In this document: piece by piece, positions 11,284-25,538 of the stretch
Layout: every line of letters starts with the position of its first letter
Position numbering within the stretch: the stretch's first letter is position 1
Source of the DNA: Neurospora tetraspora
Taxonomy: Eukaryota > Ascomycota > Sordariomycetes > Sordariales > Sordariaceae
Length of the DNA stretch: 64,000 nt
Reading direction: 5' to 3'
NCBI RefSeq assembly: GCF_033439725.1
Contig: NW_026944387.1
Span: forward strand, 3,720,001-3,784,000
Notes under the pieces: generated by a model
What the model saw: only the letters and a program-made list of their open reading frames with translations
Databases searched by the model: none
What the model was told of the DNA's origin: nothing
Position numbers and translations under genes: made by a program

Positions 11284-13430
11284 TTATTTCAAATTAACTA
11301 ACAATAATTACCTAGGAAAGTTAAATCCCAAACCGAAAACGAAACCAAAAAAATCTATCGTAAAAACTTAAAATACCGAATATTTATAATAATAATACAA
11401 TAATACCACCACGCCAAATATACAATAGCGTCGGGAGCTATAAAAATACCGAATAGACTAAAAACCGTAACGAACATTATAACAAGGACGGCTTTAACGA
11501 TAATAATAATCGTAACGATACCTTCTTTAATAATAAGGAGGGCGGAAATAGTAACGGAAAAAGAGGCTTTAATTCTATAAATCCCGACCTTTTACAAAAA
11601 AAGGATATAATTATCAAACCGCAGCCTAAAAAGAAAGTCGTTATTAACAACAAAAAGCCTACTTCTAAATACTAAACTATTAATCCTATTATTAAAAACA
11701 ACACACGCAAAGCTATATATTTTAATAAAGAGCGCTACAACGGCCTTTACCATAATAAGGAACGCTTTCGCAACAAATTTACAATCTTTCGTAAAAAATC
11801 CCTATACTATATATACTATTAATTAAAATAGCCTAACGAAGCATTAACTAAAGCGATCGCTAATATAGAAGAGGATAACGAAGAGCCCGAACTATCCTTC
11901 AACCTATTCGACCAATACATTACTATAATAATTAAAAATACGAAGACCTTCGACGCCCACTTAACTAAATGTAAGGTTACTAATAACTTAAAATAAAAAA
12001 TAGACAAATTCACTAAATTATTTATCCGTAACTCTATTCCTAATATCCCCTTCTAAATACTACTCCCCTCGAACCTCCTATTTTCTAATTACCTAACTAA
12101 GGAGAAATTCGCCGAATTATACCGTAGAAATCCCAAACTATATTCTAGGAATTTAAATTATTATCTATTATAAATATAGCATAGAAGGAGCAAATATCGG
12201 AACTTTATCACCTTATCTCCTACTTAAATATTAAATTTAAAACTATTTATAATTAAATCCCTACTTTAGCCGACCGGTACAACGCTACTACCCCCTCTAT
12301 AATCTAATGATTAAAAGACTTCCTTATAGAAAAGGAAAATACTATTAAGGGATTAAAAAACTTTATCGCTAACTTAAATATTAATAAAAGAATATCTAAA
12401 AGTAAGAACTAAAATAAAAGAAAACCCAAAAAGATAATACTCCTTAATATTAAGAAGAACGCTAACGAAACTCTCCTTAAAGCTTCTACCCATTTTTCGA
12501 CTTTACCCTCCGAATATACCAATCCCGAAAATAAAAAACACTCTAATTCCCGCTACCGCAATACTAAATAAACTAACCCTACTAAATATTATAACTAGGA
12601 TAAAGAAAATAATATTCTCTTCGAAGCCTAATACAATTTAATTTAAAATAAATTTGAAATTGATACTAATTACTACCCAACCGACCACAATAAATTTCTA
12701 TACGTTAAAAATCATTTAACTAATTATGTTTATCGCAATTTAATACTATATTTATACAAAACCTACCTAAATTAAATTAAGAGCTATTCTAATTTAATAA
12801 TCTATTTGTAACAATAATACTATAATTCTAATTAGGAAGAGAACGGGCTTTAGAACTTTACTAAATTAAAAATAAAAAATAATAATAATTTTAATTTCTT
12901 TAAAAATAAATTCATGCAGATAATTAACAAATATTAATATTCTAAGACCGAATAGAAATAAGAACTATTCTAACGCCTTCTAACTAAATATAAAAAATAA
13001 ATAAGCACGAAATATTACAACTCATCTATCTCCTTCGAATTATATTATATAAATTATTCTAATTTTAAATAAGTATTAAAAACTATCGCCAACGAAAATA
13101 AAATTACTTCTAAATCCAATAAAAATAATAATTTTAAAAAAAGTAATGAAGGTTTTAATTCTAACCCTACCCCTAAACCTACTAATGGAAGAGGCGGCGC
13201 CGCCTATTAAAATAATAATTATAAAAGAATTATTCAATTATTTAACGAAGGTAAATACTCTCTCTATAAGGAAAAGGGTTATACTAAACGCAACTATCCC
13301 GAGAAGGAACATTTCGACTGCGAACGCCGTAACCACATTACCGCCATCGTCGACTATTATCTAACTTACAAAAACGGAAGCAACCAAATAATTCTAATTA
13401 CCCTAACCGTTCTAACCGCTAACAAATAAA
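11284..13430 (+). pseudogene. Gypsy A gag (degraded)
   Basis: AT-rich remnant with frequent stops. Near 13265-13325 it translates as KEKGYTKRNYPEKEHFDCE, which looks like a zinc knuckle whose cysteines were changed to tyrosine by C/T-G/A transitions. No continuous frame remains. Confidence 0.65.
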
Positions 13431-16400
13431 GAAATTAATTACTTTAAATAAATTAAATTCCTTCCTAAAAGAAGTATCAGTTATAGAATAAAAAAAAAAG
13501 GATCGATAAAAATATACAAGAAAGGAAGGATTCAATTTAATACCCTTCTTAGGAACAGAACCCTTACTTATTCAATATACTCTAATTAATAATAGAATAT
13601 CTTTATCTGCATCTAATACTTTAATTAATATAAGAGTAAACGGTTATTTATTTATTAGTACCACTTTTATTAAAAGACTAAAAAAATGATTACTAATAGA
13701 ATTTACTAACGATTTTCCAATTCGAAGAATTAACAACTATTAAAAAAAACTAATCAAAATATTAATGAGGTTATTGAAGCCGCTGTAAAAATCCAAAACC
13801 GAACTACCCCGCCCAATTATTTTATTATAATTAATATAGCCTACAATATTATTATTAGATATAAATAATTCAACCTCTATAACATTTAAATAAATTATAC
13901 TAACCGTCATTTACTTTTTCCCCCCGAATAAAAACCGGATCCCAATTAACTAAAACACCTCAAAATTCAAAATATCGCCCCCAATAAAATAAACCCCATT
14001 TATTAAAAGGATATAAATTACTACAATTAATTAATAATTCGAAAAAACAAACAACGCGCGGACGGAAAAAATAGCAGATAAACAGTTACCCATCTTACGA
14101 ATGGATATACCTCTACCAAACCCATCCTCAATAATTAACTTTTCCCCAACTATCGTAAAAAAGAATTCGACCTCAAAATACGAAATTAATATAAATATAA
14201 AGCCCGCCAATATTAAAAGGATATTAAAAAACGCATCTTCGAATTAGAAACTACTTTTAACCAAAAACCTAAAATTATACCAATTACGCCTAAAGATTTC
14301 AAATATACCCGAAATAAAAATACTACAGAATTAAATTATACCCGACTATATTATTTTCTCCAAAACCCTACCGCAATTCTTAAAAAAACTAACCCTCTAA
14401 ATAAAATAAAATACAATTTAACTAACCTTACTTACCTTATAATATTATCTCTAAAATCCGAATTACAACCCTACTACCGAAAATAGCTCGTCAATAAAAA
14501 ATAAAGGTCGGACGCCCAAAGTATTTATTAATTAAAACGCAATAGTACAAATTAATATGAATATTATCCTACTTAAACATATATATTAAACAGAAACCTT
14601 TTCTTACAATCCATTAAAAAGGATAACCGAATCGCTTATTTAATCAATATCTTCGAAATCGATTAATTTATTTAATAAAAGAGAATTGCCAAAGACCCCG
14701 CTTAAAAACCCCTACCCTATAATAAAAGGGAATTCTATAAAAAAACTATTTAAATAATTCCCCCTAAATACTACAACAAAATCGAAGTCTTCAACAAATA
14801 CAATTCGAATATAATACCCAAACACCGACTATACAATTATAAAATCGAATTCGATGAAAACTATCAACTAAACAAATTTAATTACAACCTCCTATATAAA
14901 ATATCCCTCAACGAACTAAAAATAGTACAAAGATATATCCTAAAAAATCTATTAAAGGGATTTATTAAAATGGATTTATTATCCTAAATAATACCTATCC
15001 TATTTATTAAAAAAACTAATAACAATCTCTATTTTTATATTAACTATCGAAAATTTAATATTATTACTCGGAAGGATTAATACTTATTACCCTTAATTGA
15101 AAAAACCTTCGCTAAAATAATAAAAATATAATAATTTATAAAAATCGATATTCGGCAAACATTCTACCAGATTCGTATGAAAATAAAAAAATAAAACATT
15201 AACTACCTTCTATACAAATATAAGAACTTTCAAATATAAAATACTACTACTCTTCAACCTTACTAACAGTCCTACTAATTTCTAGAACTTTATCAACTCT
15301 ATTCTGAATAAATACCTAAACAATTTTTATACAATATATATCGACAACATTCTAATCTACTCGGATACTCTCAACGAATATACCAACTACATTAAAGAAA
15401 TCCTCCGTTGCCTAAAGGAAATAAATTTATAAATTAACTTCAAAAAGTACGAATTCTATAAAACTAAAATAAAATTCTTAGGATTTATTATAAGCCGAAA
15501 CGGTATTTCTATAGATTCAAAAAAGGTAAAAAATCAACCGTACCCTTTAACCTAAGAAGAATCCAATCCTTCTTAAAATTTTATAACTTCTACTAAAGAT
15601 TTCTTAAAAACTATAATCGCATAACGCATCCCCTTACGAATTTAATATAAAAAGGAAAAATATTTATATAGACCGATAAATATTGAACCGTTTTCGAAGA
15701 ATTTAAAACAATATTCGTAGAAGCCCTACTATCAAAATATTTCCTCTATAACGTTAAAACAAAAATAAAAACGGACGCTAATAATAAAATACTAATAAAA
15801 ATACTATCCCAACTCTAAAAAAATACAGAAGAATAGCATCCAATTACTTTCTTCTTAAAAACAATGTAGGGTGCTGAATACAATTACCCTATTTACAATA
15901 AAGAACTACTCGCCGTTATTAAAGCCTTCCAAACGTAGCGACCCGAACTCGTTGACCTTCAGCAAAATAAACCGTTTACAATCATTACTAATTATTAAAT
16001 ACTCAAATATTTTAATGCTAAATGCTTCTTTAATTTTTAATAAACTAAATAAATAAAATTCCTATCCTAATACTATTTCGAAATAATTTACCAACCCAAT
16101 ACAAAAAATATAGTAACTAACGCATTCTCCCGTAAATTTAAAAAATTTAAAACTTAGAAAAATAAAAAGGATACGTACCATACACTTTAAATATTTAAAC
16201 CCATTAAAGAAAGAAGGGTCGAAATATCCGCAATTACTTTAATTTCAACAAATAAGGGTCTTATAAAAGAATTAATCCCAATTATAATACTAAATAAAAA
16301 GGGCCTAAAATCAAACTTAATCGAACCCAAAAGATACAAATTAATAAACGCTCTTATAAAAACTAATTGCAAAGAAGAATTTTTAAAAATAATATTATAT

Positions 16401-17994
16401 TCGTACTTATAATTTAAGCCCTAACTTTATAATATTAATTAATAAACTTTTAATATATTAAGATCGTCTAATTATCTTCAAATTAAATAACTTACATACC
16501 CATATTATCAACAAAACTTATTTAACGTTAACTATAACTTACCTAAAGAAAAATAAAACCCGAACAATTTTTAAAATATAATACTAATAATTATATATAA
16601 ATAAAAATATTAACTGCTTTGTTAAAAATCATATAATATATAAAACTAATAAAATCCCTAAAAATAAAATACTAGGCTTACTTTACCCAATTCCCCCGCT
16701 AACCGGGAAATAAACGTTTATTATTATAGATTTTAAAAAAATACAAAAAAATGAATATGATTTCGACAATATATTAGTAATAATTAACTACTTATTAAAA
16801 TTATCCTAAATTACCCCTTATATAGAAAACGCTACAGCTCGCAACGCCACTCGAATATACTATAAAGAACCTTACTATATTTATAGCATACGGGAAGAAA
16901 TAATTTCCAATAAAAGACTATAATTTACGTCCGTATTTATAAACGAAATATTAAAACTAGTAAAAATAAAGTAGAAACTAACTACTACAAGACATAATTA
17001 AATAGTAAACTAAACGGAGGTTATAAATACTTATATTAACTAACACTTCTAATTATTTATTAACTATTATTAAAACGATTAGTCCGAAACCATCCTAACC
17101 CTAAACGCAATATAAAATAACCTTTCCTAAAATAACATAAACCTATCTCCCTACGAAATTATATTCAAATACCTAATAAGAATACCCTTCAATTAAAAAA
17201 CTCATACCTAAAATCCCAATATCCCCCGGACGGAATAATTAACTAAAAAATGAATATTGAAATATATTCAACGTATATATAATTATATCGAATTCGTAAA
17301 GGAAATAATATTAAAAACACAAGAACAATATCAATTTAAACTAATAAAAAACGGCAGGAACCTGATTTTAAACTGGAAAACAAAATTATTATTATTAAAC
17401 TGCTCTAATCTACAACTATTTGACCTAATAATAAACTCAATTTCCCTAGTATTCGCAACTATTATAAAATTATTAAAAAAATAGGGTACTCCTACTATTT
17501 AAAATTACTAAAAAATTAGAAAAGCACCAACGTCTTCTACGCGGACCGCTTACAAAAATACAATAATAACCCGCTCCCAGGATAAATATTCGAATACCCC
17601 GGACTAATCAATACGGACGAAAATAATAACCCCGAATAAAAAATCAATAAAATTACAACTTCCAAAATAACTAACGGAAAACTCTTTTACTAAGCGGATT
17701 AAAAAAGCTAAGACCCTAATCCAAAGTAATACCCCACCTCTAATTTTAAATATATACCGAAAGCACTTTAAAACTTTCACAAAACTAACCCAGATACTCT
17801 AAGCCCGCTCCTACGGCTAATAAATTAACTCAACGAAAATATAAAATAATACAATAACAATGAATACCCTAAAACGGAAAGATTGAAACGTTCGCAACAT
17901 ATTACAAAGAAAAAATAAATAGAATTTTATGTATTAATTCTATATAATTATTTAACAAAATTCGCGAACGAATTTTTTATATACAAGGAGGTAA
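13431..17994 (+). pseudogene. Gypsy A pol: RT, RNase H, integrase (degraded)
   Basis: RT segments are visible at 14990-15540: PILFIKKTNNNLYFYINYRK, LPLIEKTFAKI, FIKIDIRQTFYQIRM, then YIDNILIYSD (a YIDD-box relative) and KYEFYKTKIKFLGFIIS. RNase H-like sequence follows (YNKELLAVIKAF near 15885-15935). An integrase core relic is at 16715-17050. Stops are dense and almost all TAA/TAG. A purine tract at about 17984-17994 adjoins the right LTR. Confidence 0.85.
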
Positions 17995-18373
17995 TATAAC
18001 AGCGCTTATAAATTAAATTTAGGTACTATATACAAATATAATTTAAGAGGGTACTAAAATAAAGTATATAAAGGATTCTAAACAAAATACAATCTAAGGA
18101 TACAAACTATTCAATTAGCCATACTAAGACTAACTATAGGGTAAATCTTAGCACGTATAGGGTTTACTATCTAAATAAAGGGGATACGAATAAAGGGATT
18201 AGTTAATAGCGACCCGCATATGGGTCCCGCTATCGCTTATGCAACTAGGGTATTTATTTAGGTCTATATACTTGTACCTAATTCTCTTCCTCTTTTCTTT
18301 TCCCCATTTAAAATCTTCTATCATAAATAGAATCTTAGCTTTGCCTTCGACTCACCCATACTATGGCCTTGCA
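17995..18373 (+). repeat. Gypsy A right LTR
   Basis: 379 bp, ending GGCCTTGCA. Its 3' half (18200-18373) is better preserved than the same part of the left LTR. Confidence 0.9.
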
Positions 18374-18389
18374 ATAATACTAATATACT

Positions 18390-18667
18390 TGTACAAGCGT
18401 GATTCTACGAATGATACGACAATAAGACTAGAAGCTACAAATCAAAGTAATATTAAGTGTAAAGAGGAAAAGAAAGCAGTTAAACGAAGGCATTATAGTT
18501 CTGGATATATAAGTCAGAACTGCCACTCGTCCCCGCCTTCCTAATCCGTCCGGCTTATCGATAAGAACATAAGCCTCATTCCATCCAATATATTATAATA
18601 CCCTATACCCAGCACCCTATTACCTAGTAGCCAGTACTCTAGTAACCTATCCAGCTATGCTATAATA
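18390..18667 (-). repeat. Gypsy B LTR (3' LTR in element orientation)
   Basis: Paired with 35453-35728; the blocks GGCATTATAGTTCTGG and TCCAGCTATGCTAT are shared with scattered transitions. The TG start is set by the TSD. Confidence 0.87.
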
Positions 18668-18873
18668 TCACCCTCCCCTTTGAAAGAAGGTTCAGCCTCA
18701 AAGCCGAAAGAAAAGAAAAGAAAATATTATAAAATAAAAGAAAAGCAATCGAATATATAAGCCTATTGTAACGTTTAGTCTAATCTATTATATTACGATG
18801 AAAGTCTGAAAGTCAGAACTCTATGCCAAATATCGCGACGTTTCTTCAATCTAGTTATCGCGTACCAAGGCCC

Positions 18874-18899
18874 AAAAAAAAAAAAAAAAAAAAAAAAAA
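18874..18899 (+). repeat. Poly-A run (26 bp)
   Basis: An uninterrupted A-run close to the tRNA-like remnant; it reads as a T-run on that remnant's strand. Confidence 0.9.
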
Positions 18900-18923
18900 G
18901 AAGCCAAAACGTTAAAAAAAAAC

Positions 18924-19043
18924 TTCCTCCAATCGGACTCGAACGGACCGCGTCCTAGGTAGAGGACAAATGTACTAAGCTAATACGATATAGTATTGTA
19001 GGCTATTACGCTACGCTACTGCGCTATACACCATTCTACGGCC
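18924..19043 (-). ncRNA. tRNA-like (SINE-type) remnant
   Basis: On the minus strand an A-box-like TAGCGCAGTAGCGTAG is followed about 75 bp later by a B-box GTTCGAGTCC. A nine-T run (a Pol III terminator signal) lies directly behind it, then a 26-T run. The sequence between the boxes is longer than in a normal tRNA, and acceptor and T-stem pairing are imperfect. It is therefore a tRNA-derived SINE or intron-containing tRNA pseudogene rather than a working tRNA. No anticodon can be named safely. Confidence 0.5.
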
Positions 19044-22000
19044 CGTTAATATCTCTACCTAATATATATCTTTATAAACCTAACCTCGGGTTTCCCTCTT
19101 ACTTATTCTCTCCTTTACTTCTTCGCTCGCTTTATTTTCCCTTTCTTCGAACTATCTTCTAATTTATTATTATCTTCATATTTTTTAATAATCGCTCTAC
19201 TATCTATCGCTTTCTTCTATACCCCCAATCTCTTCGGGGGTCCCGGCTTATCTAGGTTATTATTATAGAATTCTTTCAATTTTCTAACTGTATTCTTAAA
19301 ATTTTCCGCCAAGTACTATTCGGGGTTTAGATCCTAACCTTTTTATTATACCTAATACTTCAACTTATCCCCTATTAATTTAGATATTAAAATTTCTTCT
19401 ACTTCGAATTGCTCTACTTTATTTCCGTCTCTTGTTATTAAAATCCCGCTAGGACTTTCTATCGCCTACCCTAAAAGTAAATTATTTTAATCCTTCCTCA
19501 ATTTATTTATATAATAAATTTAGGCTCCCTACTATTCGTTAAATAATTCTAATTTATAAAGGACGCCTTTTATCGCTCTAATCCTATATAGGATATATAT
19601 TTATAAATAATTAAATTTATCGCCCCGCCGATTTATCGATTAGCCCTTCTTTATAATAAATATTCTATTTCCCACCCCGAAATTTAATTCCCTATAATAT
19701 TTATTAGTTTACCTAATTTACTATTTTTAAGCCCTATATATTATTTTCTGTACCCAATTATAGTATCCTTTTAATATTTAGATTATTTTTTAAACTTCTA
19801 ATTACTATAATTACTTTTTCATTCTATCCGTTCTTTTATTTTAATCGAAAGGTATACGTATAAGGTATTTAAAATTTACTTCGTATAGCGAAAGACTTTC
19901 TAAATTATTATAGGGTAATACTACCTATACTATATCTAACGTTGGGATAGCTCTTAACCAATCGTTTTAATTATAATTAAAGTATAACCTTAATTGTTAA
20001 TCGACGTACTAATTTACAATATCCGCTTAGCTAACTATTTATAAATATCCTAATAACTTTGATTTCTAATTAATATTTAATATAATAGCTAACTCCTACG
20101 TAAACTCTAATATAAATTATAAACATCTATTATTTATAATATCCTTCGGTAGGCCGTATACCCAATTAGGGCTTTCGTAATATAATTAAGCTACTTCTCG
20201 TACTATTATAATTATAAAATAAAATATATATTAAAAAACCTTTAATAAGCGGTCCATTATTACTATTAGGTTATTATACCCTCGTATTTTTTCTTCTAAT
20301 ATTATTTTAAAATCGATTATAATAAATCTGTATACTTAATAGTCGGCTTCTATTAATTAAAAATATAAAAGGATCGGTAATTTATCTCGAAGAACCTTAC
20401 ATGATTTATAAGACCAATAATTATTTACGTATCGATCCACATCTCCGATTCTTCCTAGCTACTAATATTATTTAATAATAAACTTTCGTATTTTATTCCT
20501 TCCCGAATAGGCTGTTAAAAATATTTCGTAATAAATTTATATTACTTTTATTCTCAGAATTTCCTTTTTTAATATAATTCATTTATTATTATAGAAGAGT
20601 AGGAACTCCTATAGGGTTAGATATTTATCCCCTTTTTCCGCCTTTATCTAGTATACGGATAGGGATTCTTTATTTCGGTTAGCCTCCAATTATCTATTTA
20701 TTAATAAAATAGGGGTTTCTTTATCCATTTAGAATATAGCGTTTAATTCTACGATAGGGGTTTCTTCTTTATCGCCTACGTAAATAAAATATCTTCTATA
20801 GGGCTTTAGTAATCGTAAAGTCTTCTAATTATCCTATTTTTATAAAACCGTTTTAAAATTCTCGCTTTTATATAATAAAGTATTAGCGGCCGTATTATCT
20901 TTCCCTAGCCGGTAGATTATTTCAAAATTATATTCCAAACATAATTCTAATTATTCCGCCTATTTTAAATTAAGTAAGTATTTCGTTATAAAATATTTTA
21001 ATTTTTAATAATTTATAATTATTTCGAACGTCGAGGGCCCCCCTTTTAATTCTAATCTTTTAATTTTTAATAATTTTAATAGCTATTAAAAGTTCTTTAT
21101 TGTAAATAAAGTAATTAAATTTTATTAGTACTATAATTTCTAAATAGAAAATTACCGGGTATTAATAATCGTCGTTTAATTTTTAGTAGAGGATTTTAGT
21201 ATATACCTAATTAGAGGCGTTAATCTCTACCCGTATTTCCCGTCTAAATTCGAAATATATTAATACTAGGGCTTTTAATAACGTCTCTTTTAAATTATTG
21301 GAACCCTTCTAATTCCTCTATTTATTAAAATATTTTATCCTTTCATATTAGGTTATTAAATAGTTGTATCAATCTCCCGAATTCCGTTACGAATTTATAA
21401 TAGAAATTATAAAACCCTAAGAAGGCTTATACCCCCTTTAAATTCGAAGGCTTTAGCTAGTCTTTAACTGCCGAAATTTTCTTTAGGTTTATTGAAATTC
21501 CTTTTATATTAATAATAAAGCTTAATAATTTCGTTTTAGTTATATAGAATTTGTATTTTCATATATTAGCTTAAAGCCTAGCCGTTTGCAATTTCTAGAA
21601 TATTTTCTTTACGTATATTTTATATTCTTTAAGAGTATTGGAGAATATAAGGATATTATTAATATAGGTACTATAAAAGTCCTAATAACCTATTAATTTG
21701 TTATTAATAAATTGTTAAAAAGAGGAAGGCCCGCTGTATAGCCTAAATAGTAATACTTTATAATAATATATTTTAAAATTCGTATACAATATTGTTAAAT
21801 CCTCCTAACTAACTATTATTCTAATATAATAGAAGGCTTACCGAATATTGATTTTAATAAAAATCTTTACTTAATTAATTCCAATTAGCATTTCGTTTAT
21901 TAAGGGTAAGGAATATTAATCCTTCTTCGAAATAGTATTTAATTTCTAATAATCTACGTAGAATTTTAATCTTCTTCCGTTTACTTTAAGGATAAATAAT

Positions 22001-25000
22001 ATTAAGGTTGCTTAAGGCGCTAAATTTGCTTCTATAAATCCCTTTCATAAATTCCTATTAATATAGCGACGGTATTTTTTAAATTCTTCTAACTTATTCT
22101 ATATCAGGGATTAATTTTTAAATTTTCTAATTTACGCCCGTTTTTAAACATAATATTATAATCTACCCCCGGGCGGTAATCTAATAAAGAATCCAATTAT
22201 ACTTTACTAAATACTTCGAATTCCTTTTTACTATAGTAGTCTTTTAGAACCTTTTTTAATATTATCTACTATAATTCTTCGTCGTCTTTAGCTAAGGCGC
22301 TTTAGCGTAGTAATTTAATTATACTGTTAATTCTGTGCAGATTTGTTACTTCTAACTTAGCTTTTTATATTTTTATATAGTAGTTAAAAATTGTACTATT
22401 AATTACGGCTAAATCTATTAGTCGACTTTCTACTTAGCCCTATTCTTTTTTAAGCTGGTAACGGCCCCGTTTATCTTCTACAAGGTATAATTCTATTATT
22501 GTAACCGGCTTAGGTTTTCGTCTTATTTAAAGTGATCCGATCTTTTCCTATTCGCCTTCGTATAATTCCCGCTCTATATATACGAAGTCTTGTTCTTTAG
22601 GGTTTGAAAATAGTAATTTAATAAGTTTGTTTTATAATAAATCGATAAGGCGTTAATTTAATTATTATTAGTCGGGGTCGTCGTTATTATTTAGATTTAA
22701 ATTACCGACTTTAGTACCCTCCTTCTTAATAAAATTCTCTAATTTTTTAATATAGATTATTAATTATTATTCTTTTTTCCTCGCCTAAGCCCGTTTTCTT
22801 ACTTTATGTTGTAAATTTTCTTAGGCTATTAATTCTTCCTTTATACTTATATTTTCTTAGAAGGTTGGATTTTCTAATAGTAGTCTAGCGTTACCGATTT
22901 CTATATCCTTTATTAATGTATTTATAACGTTGGATAGGAATAATAATATTTCTCTATAATAATTAACCAAGATATTATAATTTGCTAACTATATTTTCCT
23001 GATAATTATATCCCTTTTTAAATTCAGGAACACTATAAACTATTAATTTGGATATATAATGTTATTAATATGTAAATACCCTTTCAAGGTTTACCTAATT
23101 TCGTCGGGCTTAATCCTTTTATATAGTATTATTAATCCTAATTCGAAATCATTACAAACCTCGAATTATAAATATTTCTTAAATTTATTAACAAATAATT
23201 AATTCACAATAATATATACGTCTACTCTAATATTTATTAAAATACGTCGCGTAAAAATAAATATTCAATTATTTACTATAGTGTAATTAATTAAGAATAA
23301 TTTGCCTTTACCCAAATAATTCCTCGAATTAAAGTCTGGGTATATTGTATTATATTACATATCGTTAATCTATTTATGAACGTCGTCAATCTTAATAAAT
23401 ACGTTTTCTAAGGTAGAGTTTTAATTTTAAATACTTAGTTTTCCGAATCCGAATCCGAATTTAATTCTACTCTTTCAAAGTAGGATCTATTAACTTCCGA
23501 ACCTTCTATGTATTTATTTAACTACTCTATATTATTAGATTCGGCTATCCGGGGGCCTTATATTTTATTAGTAATAGCGTTAAATTCGGCTTCTAAGGAA
23601 GAAATTTTAATTAAATCAGGGTAAGAATTAAATTGGTATTTAATCTTTCTATAATTAAAATAACGGTTCTTAATATTTAATTTCTTTATTTTATTGAAAG
23701 TAAGGTACTAGTACTTAAGTGTAATAATTAGTTTAAAAGCGTAAGGTTTATCCATATCCTTCGAAAACGATAATAAAATGTATAATTTTTTACTCTTCTT
23801 TTAATCCTTATTTTATTTTATAATAGGGTTTAATACTTAGAAGAAGATACAATAGTCTTTAAAAGTCTTATATTCCTTTAAGTATATAGTTTTAATAAAT
23901 ATAATAAGTTTTAAAAGAACCTTCCTCCTTATATCCTACTTCTATAATTATTTAGGTATTATATATTAGCCGGCTAATTGAATAAAAATAATTTTAAATT
24001 TTTAGAATCGGTTAAAAGATTTTATTTTTAATTTTTCGAAATCCCTAATAGCCTTCTCTTTTACTATATAATCGTAATAATTATTCTACAAGTACTTTAA
24101 TAAGTCGTTTACCGTATATAAAGCTTCCAAATAATCACTGTTAAAATAAGATGAAATTCTCTCAATTACTGAACTACCCAATTTAAATAGTATTTCTTTA
24201 ATACGCGCTTATTTATTAATAAAGTCATCCGCGTTACTACGAAGCTTATCCTAGATTTAAAGTATTTATATATTGAAAAATACTTTATTGTTTACGTCGT
24301 TATTAAAAGTAAAAGGGTCTATTACTTTATAAAACTTCTTTACGTTTTAATATAAGGGGATCTATAGTCTTAAGGGCTTATAGCTTTTAGTTATTCGTTA
24401 TTTTAATATTATTATTTTTCGGATAAATAAAGGTAGAAGTAATAGGGTAAAGAAAGTACGTTTCGGTAGCGGGCGGCTATTACGGTCAGGGTTACCGTTA
24501 TTCTTTTTATTAGATTATTGTTATTCGAAGGGTCATTATCGCTATCCGGCGGGTTAATATTAATTTGTATACGAAATAGCTATATCAAGGGTTACTCTTT
24601 AAGAAGCGGTGTTTATTACGTCGCGTATTTATCTGTTTTATTATTTATAATTTAGTTTTTATTTTTGGTTTAATTATTTTTTTACGTAATAAGGTATAGG
24701 CGAAGTAAGTTTGTAAATAATTTAATAATTGAAGTAAATAATTAATCTTGTTTTTTAACGCCTGGAATTAATATTTAAATTAAGGAAGGATTTTATTACT
24801 GTAAAGAGTATTGCGCTTACTATTTTTAAATTAGATGTTAAATTTAACGATCTCTCTAACCAATCGATAATTATTTTAAAAACATTAATATACTTAATTA
24901 GCGAAGTAGAAAACTTAAGAGTCTAAATAATTAATTTCCTTATTAGTTTTTTAGAATACGTAAATTAAATCTTATATTAAATTGTTAGTAACTTTATTGT

Positions 25001-25315
25001 ATATACCCCTAACCCTAATTTCTTCCTATATTACTATGGGTTCGAAATTATAGATTCAATAGAAAATATTGCTATTAATAAACTAATTTACTCTATCGAA
25101 TTATTTTTTAAGAATTTCATTATTTTTTACTCTTGAAAAAACAAATTGAAAAAATATTATAAGTTTATTATTGTTCTCCTTATTTACTTAAATTATATCG
25201 ATAGTAGTAATTCTCTTCTCAATTTCCTTAATTAACTAAGTTGGAATAATGAAGAAAGTTAGGAATTTAATCTATTAATAAAAACGTCGCAAATAAAATC
25301 CCTTCAAATCTAAGA

Positions 25316-25538
25316 TGTCACGGCGTAGCCAAACGGTGATGATAATACTATTTGACTAACTTGGACTAAAGACAAGAAGTTGAAGAGGGGAAAGAATCCC
25401 AAAAGGGAAGGCTTGATAGGGAGGCGAGGTTTTATACCCAGACTCTAGGAAGGAGCCAGAACCAAAACTAGAACCTACACTACCCGTAAATAAGATCTAT
25501 GACGGTATATGACAGCCCAGATGGTACTAGCCGTCACA
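25316..25538 (-). repeat. Element C left LTR
   Basis: Less mutated of the pair (keeps CACGGCG and GACAGCCC where the partner has TGCGGCG and AATACCCC). Confidence 0.9.

Larger units (their letters stand above)
10905..18373 (+). mobile_element. Ty3/gypsy retrotransposon A, 7469 bp
   Basis: Two 379-bp LTRs (10905-11283 and 17995-18373) with TSD ATAAT at 10900-10904 and 18374-18378. A purine tract (AAGGAGGTAA) precedes the right LTR, giving plus orientation. The interior shows a degraded gag with a zinc-knuckle relic, an RT with YIDN, and an integrase core, in gypsy order (RT before integrase). It is inserted in the copia pol gene. Confidence 0.92.
18686..25315 (-). pseudogene. Gypsy B pol (chromovirus) with degraded gag end
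   Basis: Read on the minus strand: RT palm around 21350-21800 (YSGPSSFQQFINNKL, then YINNILIFSNTLKEY at about 21615-21665, KYKFYITKTKLLSF), integrase-like sequence lower, and a C-terminal chromodomain near 19200-19420 (VEEILISKLIGDKLKYQV, AENFKNTVRKLKEF, DKPGPPKRL). The part from about 22.5 to 25.3 kb is too degraded to name with confidence and probably holds gag and protease. Stops are frequent throughout. Confidence 0.8.
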
